Below, in pieces: positions 6,755 to 11,681 of a stretch of 15,894 bases of DNA (position 1 is its first letter; each line of letters begins with the position of its first letter). The notes beneath the pieces are model-generated. The model saw only the letters and a list, made by a program, of their open reading frames with translations, made no database searches and had not been told where the DNA came from. The stretch comes from DATHTS01 sp041940425. GTDB lineage: Bacteria; Acidobacteriota; Blastocatellia; Pyrinomonadales; Pyrinomonadaceae. Location of the stretch: NCBI GenBank assembly GCA_041940425.1, contig JBGTSF010000093.1:1-15894 (forward strand), read 5' to 3'. The position numbers and the translations under genes are program-made.

Positions 6755-6775
6755 AAACCGCGAGCAAAGCGGTTT
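6755..6775 (-). terminator. Terminator-like hairpin upstream of the 6687 gene
   Basis: Arms AAACCGC (6755-6761) and GCGGTTT (6769-6775) surround a seven-base loop. Read on the minus strand the right arm runs into a T-run. It lies 68 bases before the ATG at 6687, so it could attenuate that gene or be the remnant of an upstream gene end. Confidence 0.4.
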
Positions 6776-6949
6776 AAGCCCGTTATGATACAATAAAAGA
6801 CAAAACCGTGTATTAAATGCGTCGGCATTACACGCTTTCGTCTGAAACTAAACTAGGATGTTTAACGAAAGATATAATATGTCTAAGAAAATGCAACAAA
6901 AAGGCTTATCGGGCGTGAATTTAACCTAACTTGTTACAAAAACAGCCTT

Positions 6950-6965
6950 TGGCACGCAAATTGTT
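6950..6965 (+). promoter_or_regulatory. Sigma54-like -24/-12 element before the ECF sigma gene
   Basis: TGGCACG (6950-6956), four bases, then TTGTT (6961-6965) matches the sigma54 pattern TGGCACGNNNNTTGCW with correct GG-to-G spacing but T in place of the -12 C. The start would fall near 6976, immediately before the AGGGGGA ribosome binding site. The -12 mismatch weakens the call. Confidence 0.35.
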
Positions 6966-6992
6966 GTATTGATGGGCAGGGGGAATTTGGAA

Positions 6993-7661
6993 ATGACTAG
7001 AACAGAAACATTAAATTATCCGGTTTGGCAGGCGGGCGAAGATGCGAAAAAAGACGAGAAATCGAAAGCCTTTATGATCGAAAATGTCGAAGACGCCAGC
7101 GATTACGAATTGGCGCAGGCGGCATCGAAAGGCGACATCTTTTCGTTTGAAGAAATCTATAATCGTCATCATCGCCGCGTTTACGCAATTTGTCTGCGTA
7201 TGCTGCAAAACACGGCAGAAGCGGAAGATTTGACGCAGGACGTATTTATCCAGCTTTATCGCAAAATCGGCAGTTTCCGGGGAGATTCCGCCTTTACGAC
7301 GTGGCTGCATCGTCTGACGGTCAATCAGGTTTTGATGCATTTTCGTAAGCGGAACGTCAAATTTGAAAAAACTACGGAAGAAGGCGAAACGCCCGTACAG
7401 GTTGTCGGCGGAACGGAAAACCCGGAAAAAATGCCGATCGTTGACAAGATCGCGCTCGAAAATGCGATCGAACAATTGCCGGCAGGTTACAAAAACGTCT
7501 TCGTTCTGCACGACATCGAAGGCTACGAACACGAAGAAGTTGCGAGAATTTTGGGCTGTTCGGTCGGAACGTCGAAATCGCAATTGCATAAAGCGCGTCT
7601 GAAACTGAGAAAACTTTTACAGAAAAAAGCCAATCCGCGTCTGGTTGGTGCCTGGCAGTAA
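6993..7661 (+). CDS. ECF RNA polymerase sigma factor (RpoE-like)
   Basis: 222-residue extracytoplasmic-function sigma factor. Sigma region 2 (about 36-121) includes FEEIYNRHHRRVYAICLRML, AEDLTQDVFIQLYRKIGSF and FTTWLHRLTVNQVLMHFRKR, the core-binding and -10 recognition helices. Region 4 (about 154-210) includes ENAIEQLPAGYKNVFVLHDIEGY, EEVARILGCSVGTSKSQLHKARLKLRKLL, the helix-turn-helix that reads the -35. A 35-residue N-terminal extension precedes region 2. I start at ATG 6993 because AGGGGGA (6978-6984) is 8 bases upstream; ATG 6972 and TTG 6969 lie before that site. No anti-sigma gene is adjacent, so this ECF is an orphan or its partner is elsewhere. A typical ECF target promoter occurs at 14417-14445. 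Confidence 0.94.
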   Translation: MTRTETLNYPVWQAGEDAKKDEKSKAFMIENVEDASDYELAQAASKGDIFSFEEIYNRHHRRVYAICLRMLQNTAEAEDLTQDVFIQLYRKIGSFRGDSAFTTWLHRLTVNQVLMHFRKRNVKFEKTTEEGETPVQVVGGTENPEKMPIVDKIALENAIEQLPAGYKNVFVLHDIEGYEHEEVARILGCSVGTSKSQLHKARLKLRKLLQKKANPRLVGAWQ

Positions 7662-7669
7662 ACCGGAAG

Positions 7670-7723
7670 GCAAAATAAAATTTAGAAAAGGGAAAGATTA
7701 ACTTCTTTTCCTTTTTATTTTGC
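7670..7723. terminator. Bidirectional terminator between ECF sigma and dehydrogenase genes
   Basis: GCAAAATAAAA (7670-7680) pairs with its complement ending at 7723. After a bulge the stem continues as AAAAGGGAAAGA against TTCTTTTCC, with a short loop near 7698-7703. A/T runs flank the stem on both strands, as expected between convergent genes. Confidence 0.6.
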
Positions 7724-7728
7724 GTAAA

Positions 7729-8871
7729 TCATTCGCTTGTTTTGATTTTTATATTTCTTCTGTCCAATTCCGCCACAAAATTTTCCGCGTTAATCGCTTT
7801 CTCCTGCGGCGTTGCGCCTCGCATCAAGACTTCGCCTCTTGCCATCATCTGCGCGATGATCGAAGCCGGAAAAGCCGTCGTCCGCATCATCGCGCTCAAA
7901 CTCGTCGTTTCGTCGAATTTATCAACGATGTCGTAACGCAGGTTTTTTCTTGCGCCGTCTTTTATTCCGGCAAATTCCAGTCTGACCAGAACATAATCCG
8001 GTTCGTCCGCGGGAAGATTTTTTTGTAAAAGTTCGCCGAAAACCTTGCGCGGCGCGACTTTGACAAAATCAGCGACGATTTCCTCGCTCGAACACAGACC
8101 GAGATCAATCATCGTTTTGAATTTTTCGCAGTGTCCGGCGTAACGAATCGTTTTGTAATCGAGTTCTTTGATTTTTCCCAAAAAGGTGTCGGGCAAAGTC
8201 GAAGTTCCGCCCGAAGTCTGAAATGCTTCGAGCGCGGGAAAATCGTCAAACGAAAGAGCTTCGAGTTCGGTCATTGATTCGACTTCCGTTATTTCGCCAT
8301 TTCTTATAACACGCGCTTTTTCGATGTACTCATTGATCAAACCTTCGACCGAAAAGACAAGTTGATAATCGAGCGGCGGTTTCGGATTTTGCGGTAGCCC
8401 CCCGACGCGGATGTGAATTTCTTCGATTTCTTCAAATTGATTCGCGCCGCGCATCGCCAGAATCGAAACCATTCCGGGAGCGAGTCCGCAATCGGGAATG
8501 ATATTTATTCCCGCCATTTTCGCTTTTTCATCGAGCGCGAGCTGTTTGTCAACGACGTAGTTGTTTCCGCCGAGATCGCAGAAATTCGTCCGCGTTTCGA
8601 CGGCGATTTCCGAAAGTTCTGCGTTATACCAGTAATTGACGCACGAGATCGCCGAATCGTGTCCGCGCATCACTTCGGAAGCATTTTCATTATTGGAAAC
8701 GTCTAGCTGAATTGCCGAAAGTTTCGGCGAATCAATTGTTTTTTTAATAAATTCAGCTTTTTCGAGATCGGTGTCAGCTACCGTTACGGCGGAAACTCCG
8801 GGCGAATTATGCACGAGATCGTAAACCGCGCCATAACCCATCCGACCCGCGCCGAGAACAAGAATTTTCAT
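7729..8871 (-). CDS. Saccharopine dehydrogenase-family oxidoreductase (lysine 6-dehydrogenase-like)
   Basis: 380-residue NAD(P)-dependent enzyme. The N-terminal Rossmann motif is VLGAGRMG (residues 5-12), with acidic VADTDLEKAEF after strand 2, which favours NAD. The segment SCVNYWYNAELSEIAVETRTNFCDLGGNN and the motif IPDCGLAPGMVSILA match lysine 6-dehydrogenases and related saccharopine dehydrogenase-like proteins in order and overall length. The likely chemistry is oxidative deamination of lysine (or a related amino acid) to the semialdehyde, but other members of the family act on different substrates. No lysine catabolic partner is adjacent. Residues 170-340 form the substrate and dimer domain. 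The ATG at 8871 lacks a clear ribosome binding site. It ends just beyond the shared terminator. Confidence 0.85.
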   Translation of the reverse strand: MKILVLGAGRMGYGAVYDLVHNSPGVSAVTVADTDLEKAEFIKKTIDSPKLSAIQLDVSNNENASEVMRGHDSAISCVNYWYNAELSEIAVETRTNFCDLGGNNYVVDKQLALDEKAKMAGINIIPDCGLAPGMVSILAMRGANQFEEIEEIHIRVGGLPQNPKPPLDYQLVFSVEGLINEYIEKARVIRNGEITEVESMTELEALSFDDFPALEAFQTSGGTSTLPDTFLGKIKELDYKTIRYAGHCEKFKTMIDLGLCSSEEIVADFVKVAPRKVFGELLQKNLPADEPDYVLVRLEFAGIKDGARKNLRYDIVDKFDETTSLSAMMRTTAFPASIIAQMMARGEVLMRGATPQEKAINAENFVAELDRRNIKIKTSE

Positions 8872-9034
8872 AAATTTTCGATCGGAAGAAAAGACAATTT
8901 ACATCGCTTCGGGAAATGAAAGCAAATCCGCCGTAATAAATGTTCAAAAGATAAGCGAAAGTTTCAAGGTCGAAGGAATCGGAAATGCGTCATCGCTTTT
9001 AATTTTGCCCTTGTCAGACTTTTATCTTACAAAC

Positions 9035-9400
9035 TTACCAATCGTCGAATTCATCGGGTTTTCGGGCGGCATTGATCTCGGCGGCAAGTTCCCAGACTTT
9101 CTTTTTCCAGACGCGAATCGAATCGGTCAGATGCAGAGCGGCTTGCGGATGCGACGGGTTGCGCTCCAATCGTAAAACCTGCGCTTTGACCGTTACCTCG
9201 TCGTCAGCGTTTTCCGTTACGGTCAAACTTACCTTGCTTCCGACCGCCGGCAGAAGGCGCGGCAGATAGATCAGCGCGCCTTCCGGGCTAACGTTTTCGG
9301 TCAAACCTTCTTCCATAAATTTACTTCCGTTTTCGTCCTTCCATTCGACGCGAATCGGGAAAGATACCACAAACCGTGTGCCTCGGCGACGTTCCTGCAT
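9035..9400 (-). CDS. PilZ-domain protein (predicted c-di-GMP receptor)
   Basis: 121 residues making up a single PilZ domain. Both nucleotide-binding signatures are present: the arginine switch R-x-x-x-R at Arg5-Arg9 in MQERRRGTR and N-x-S-x-x-G at 36-41 in ENVSPEGALIYLP. The beta-barrel strands (VVSFPIRVEW, KVSLTVTE, VTVKAQVLRLE, QAALHLTD) are followed by a C-terminal helix. With no other domain, it probably transmits c-di-GMP binding to a partner protein; targets in other bacteria include motility and envelope polysaccharide machinery. GGAG lies about 12 bases before the ATG. It is divergent from the 3D-domain gene, and the 325-base gap between them holds a structured leader. Confidence 0.9.
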   Translation of the reverse strand: MQERRRGTRFVVSFPIRVEWKDENGSKFMEEGLTENVSPEGALIYLPRLLPAVGSKVSLTVTENADDEVTVKAQVLRLERNPSHPQAALHLTDSIRVWKKKVWELAAEINAARKPDEFDDW

Positions 9401-9725
9401 AAGTCAAAAATTCTCCGTTTTTGGATTTTGATGTGATTAGGAGTTTTTTCAATATAGAGCCGTTTTGCCGGTTTCCCGACTTGACTAATCTACACTATTT
9501 TGACAGTTTATAAAAATTGAATTCTTTGGAATGGCTGGACATGGGTGTTAAACCATGTTAGCATCAATAACTTGTTTCGGCTTTCAGGAGCTGAAACGCA
9601 AACACGCGGCAAGCGTGTTTACGCTTTAGACAATGAATAAAACAACTAAATAATGGCAGATTCCTAAAAGATTCCCGCCATTTTTTCATTTGTCTGAAAA
9701 TTTTGAAAAATAGGAGTATTGAGTA
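9401..9725 (+). promoter_or_regulatory. Structured 5' leader of the 3D-domain gene
   Basis: No gene is visible in this 325-base gap. Its 3' two thirds fold, by inspection, into successive stems: ACATGG/CCATGT (9539-9558), GTTTCGGCT/AGCTGAAAC (9574-9597, one G-U pair) and AAACACGC/GCGTGTTT (9600-9620). A terminator-like stem AATGGC/GCCATT with a T-run follows (9652-9686), then TTTTCA/TGAAAA (9683-9700), which competes with the T-run. AGGAG (9712-9716) stands nine bases before the ATG. A TTGACA (9500-9505) lacks a good -10 at normal spacing. I could not match the fold to a known riboswitch class. Confidence 0.5.
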
Positions 9726-10331
9726 ATGAAAAATCTAGCTAGAGGAAGCGTTGCTCTGACCATTATTGCTTTGTTGGTAGCAGTTTTTTACTTTCAAAGA
9801 AAGGTCGAAGCGGTTTCCGTCGTAGCGATCGATTCGCAAAACGAGATACAAAAATTACAAGAAGAAATACAAAAATTACAAGAACAACACAATAATCAAG
9901 ACATACAAGACAAACAATCCCAAGATAAACAAGACAAGCAGGTTAAACAAACACAAGACAACGGTTCTAATAAAACTGAAAATAAAGAAACAGTAACAGT
10001 TACGATTGACAATTCGGAAAACAAAAATGCGGACGGCGCTGCAACATCATCAAACGCCCGAGCATTTACCGCCACCGCCTACTGTCTGCGAGGCAGAACG
10101 GCAACCGGCAGCAGCGTCAGACGCGGCATCGTCGCCGCCGACCCGAGAGTTTTGCCTCTCGGAACGCGAATCAGTCTGAACGCCGGAGCATACAGCGGAA
10201 GCTATGTGGTCGCCGACACGGGCGGCGCGGTCAAAGGAAGAAAACTCGACATCTGGGTTCCGAGCTGCAGCGAAGCAAGACGTTTCGGTCGCCGTTCGGT
10301 AAAAGTCAGCGTAGCCAGCAGAAAAAAATAA
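9726..10331 (+). CDS. 3D-domain (three-aspartate) envelope protein
   Basis: 201 residues. An N-terminal membrane anchor or signal (7-23, GSVALTIIALLVAVFYF) is followed by a coiled-coil start (IQKLQEE then IQKLQEQ, residues 41-54). A disordered Gln/Lys/Asp/Asn-rich linker reaches to about residue 110. The C-terminal 3D domain (about 113-197) belongs to the double-psi beta-barrel group that includes MltA-type lytic transglycosylase and YocH/YabE-like wall proteins. The three aspartates are Asp139 (AADPRVLPLGT), Asp164 (VVADTGG) and Asp175 (KLDIWVPS); Cys120 and Cys181 could pair. It probably acts on peptidoglycan in the periplasm, tethered by the linker. ATG 9726 has AGGAG nine bases upstream. 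A strong terminator follows. The linker DNA is unusually A-rich and repetitive. Confidence 0.85.
   Translation: MKNLARGSVALTIIALLVAVFYFQRKVEAVSVVAIDSQNEIQKLQEEIQKLQEQHNNQDIQDKQSQDKQDKQVKQTQDNGSNKTENKETVTVTIDNSENKNADGAATSSNARAFTATAYCLRGRTATGSSVRRGIVAADPRVLPLGTRISLNAGAYSGSYVVADTGGAVKGRKLDIWVPSCSEARRFGRRSVKVSVASRKK
9846..9887 (+). repeat. 21-bp tandem duplication encoding one coiled-coil heptad twice
   Basis: Two adjacent 21-base units (9846-9866 and 9867-9887) differ by one base and encode IQKLQEE and IQKLQEQ. The duplication keeps the heptad register and lengthens the stalk by one heptad. Confidence 0.85.
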
Positions 10332-10373
10332 TTTTTACAAATAAATTACATTTAACAATTGAATATAACAAAG

Positions 10374-10408
10374 AAAAGCCGTTTCATTCGTAAGAAACGG
10401 CTTTTTAT
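10374..10408 (+). terminator. Rho-independent terminator of the 3D-domain gene
   Basis: AAAAGCCGTTTC (10374-10385) pairs perfectly with GAAACGGCTTTT (10394-10405) around an eight-base loop, and the stem ends in a run of Ts. It separates this gene from the glycosyltransferase gene that starts 31 bases later. Confidence 0.88.
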
Positions 10409-10438
10409 TTTGTCCGCAATTGTGATTAATTTGAATGA

Positions 10439-11623
10439 ATGTCCGAAATCGGTTTGCAAATCTTTTTTATTATTTTCGCTTGGTCAATCGCAATTTTGTG
10501 GATTATTGCACTCATTTGGACGATCTATTGTCTGCAAAAACAAAAAACTCTCGAAATTAAAAAAGGCGGAGATCTTAAAAATCAAACATTCGTTTCGATC
10601 CTAGTTCCCGCCAGAAACGAAGCGCACCGTGTTTTGGAAAAAAGCATTTCTTCGATGCTCGAACAAAATTATAAAAATTACGAGTTGATCGTCTTAAACG
10701 ACCGCTCGACCGACGACACTCTAGAAATATTAAAAAAACTCAAAACTCAAAATTTAAAACTCAAAATTATACAGGGCAAAGAGCCTGATAAAACTTGGCT
10801 CGGAAAACCGCACGCGCTCGAACAAGCGTTTGAGAATTCAAAAGGCGAATGGATTCTGGCAGCTGATGCCGATATTGTTTTCGCGCCGAGAACTTTAGAA
10901 ACGGTTGTCGCTTACGCTGAAGAAAATGATTTTGACGCGCTGACTTTAGTTCCTAAACAGATTTTCGGCTCGTTCTGGGAACGGCTTTTTATGCCCGTAT
11001 TCGGCTGGTTTTGCGTCTTGGCGATGCCGCTTCACCGCGTCAATGATTCGAACAGAAAAGAATCAATGGGCATCGGAAATTTTTTTATGTTTCGCCGTTC
11101 TGCTTTAGAAAAGATCGGCGGTTTTGCGTCGGTAAAAGCGGAAGTTGCCGAAGATTTAAAGCTTGCGGAAATCCTGAAAAATAGAAAATACAAACTGCGG
11201 ATTGATTACGCCGAATTTATCGAAACGCGGATGTATTCGGGCTTTCGGGAGATCTGGGAAGGCTTTTCAAAAAATCTTTTTTCGGGGATGAAGTTTTCGA
11301 TCTTAAAAACCGTTCTCGGTTCGCTTTCGATATTTCTTTTCGGAGTCTTGCCGCCGTTTCTGGCGATTATGTTTTTAATTTTAGAAAACGTCGCGCTATT
11401 TCTGCCGTTTTTCGCGGCTTATATTTTTCAGGTTTCGGTTTTTATTTTTATCAATCTCAAATGGCGCGGAAATGTTTTTTATGCTTTTTTAACGCCGCTC
11501 GGTTTGGCTTTATTCTTAGCGATTCTCGCCAATTCGACCGTGAAAGTTTTGAGCGGAAAAGGCGTAACGTGGAAAGGTCGCGCGATTTATGAAAAAGGCG
11601 GAGTTCGTCCGCCTGTGAGGTGA
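10439..11623 (+). CDS. Family 2 glycosyltransferase, membrane-bound (HpnB/CrtQ-like)
   Basis: 394 residues. An N-terminal membrane helix (about 6-31) precedes a GT-A domain: FVSILVPARNEA (51-62), VLNDRSTDDT (85-94), the LGKPHALEQA stretch (121-130) and the metal-binding DAD motif in AADADIVF (Asp143, Asp145). The likely catalytic acid pair is in AEVAEDLKLAE (Glu238-Asp239). Three more membrane spans follow (about 290-313, 316-340, 347-372), and the protein ends GKGVTWKGRAIYEKGG. This plan, including the TWKGR end, resembles hopene-associated HpnB and carotenoid CrtQ-type transferases, so a lipid-linked acceptor is likely; the sugar is unknown. No hopanoid or carotenoid genes are nearby. A 7-bp repeat array lies within residues 99-111. 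The ATG at 10439 has no obvious ribosome binding site. Confidence 0.84.
   Translation: MSEIGLQIFFIIFAWSIAILWIIALIWTIYCLQKQKTLEIKKGGDLKNQTFVSILVPARNEAHRVLEKSISSMLEQNYKNYELIVLNDRSTDDTLEILKKLKTQNLKLKIIQGKEPDKTWLGKPHALEQAFENSKGEWILAADADIVFAPRTLETVVAYAEENDFDALTLVPKQIFGSFWERLFMPVFGWFCVLAMPLHRVNDSNRKESMGIGNFFMFRRSALEKIGGFASVKAEVAEDLKLAEILKNRKYKLRIDYAEFIETRMYSGFREIWEGFSKNLFSGMKFSILKTVLGSLSIFLFGVLPPFLAIMFLILENVALFLPFFAAYIFQVSVFIFINLKWRGNVFYAFLTPLGLALFLAILANSTVKVLSGKGVTWKGRAIYEKGGVRPPVR
10735..10769 (+). repeat. 7-bp tandem repeat inside the glycosyltransferase gene
   Basis: Five consecutive 7-base units: AAAACTC, AAAACTC, AAAATTT, AAAACTC, AAAATTA. They are read through as a Lys/Leu-rich stretch (KLKTQNLKLKI) in a loop between the DDT helix and the next strand, where insertion is structurally tolerable. 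Confidence 0.8.
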
Positions 11624-11630
11624 TTAAATT

Positions 11631-11675
11631 TTTACGCTGAGCCGGAAAAATAAAATTTTTCCGGCTCAGCGTAAA
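11631..11675. terminator. Perfect 21-bp inverted repeat, bidirectional terminator
   Basis: The arms 11631-11651 and 11655-11675 are exact complements around an AAA loop, with core GCCGGAAAAAT. The element lies between convergent genes ending at 11623 and 11682. The palindrome carries an A-run and a T-run beside the loop, so each strand could form a GC stem followed by U residues. Confidence 0.7.
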
Positions 11676-11681
11676 TCAAGT

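Larger units (their letters stand above)
6688..6992. other. Non-coding gap between divergent genes, with several signals
   Basis: This 305-base gap holds no convincing gene. It contains a small palindrome AATAGT-AAC-ACTATT (6737-6751) upstream of the minus-strand gene. A hairpin at 6755-6775 is followed by a T-run when read on the minus strand. A bulged hairpin lies at 6807-6834. A perfect TATAAT (6873-6878) has no matching -35 element. A sigma54-like site sits just before the ECF sigma gene. These are listed separately where support is better. Confidence 0.6.

Noticed and set aside
6873..6885. TATAAT plus GTCTAA near the ECF gene as a sigma70 or autoregulated ECF promoter
   Set aside because: No -35 element fits at proper spacing: the best sigma70 hexamer matches three of six, and the GGAAC-type element is absent.
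7011..7589. Open frame of 192 codons on the minus strand opposite the ECF sigma gene
   Set aside because: Composition (many Arg and Phe) is that of an antisense frame, with no ribosome binding site and no recognisable motif.
9500..9725. Known c-di-AMP (ydaO) or c-di-GMP (GEMM) riboswitch in the 3D gene leader
   Set aside because: The expected conserved core sequences of either class are not found, so only an unnamed structured leader is claimed.
10359..10604. 81-codon open frame starting in the terminator before the glycosyltransferase
   Set aside because: It translates the terminator stem and overlaps the real glycosyltransferase start in another frame.
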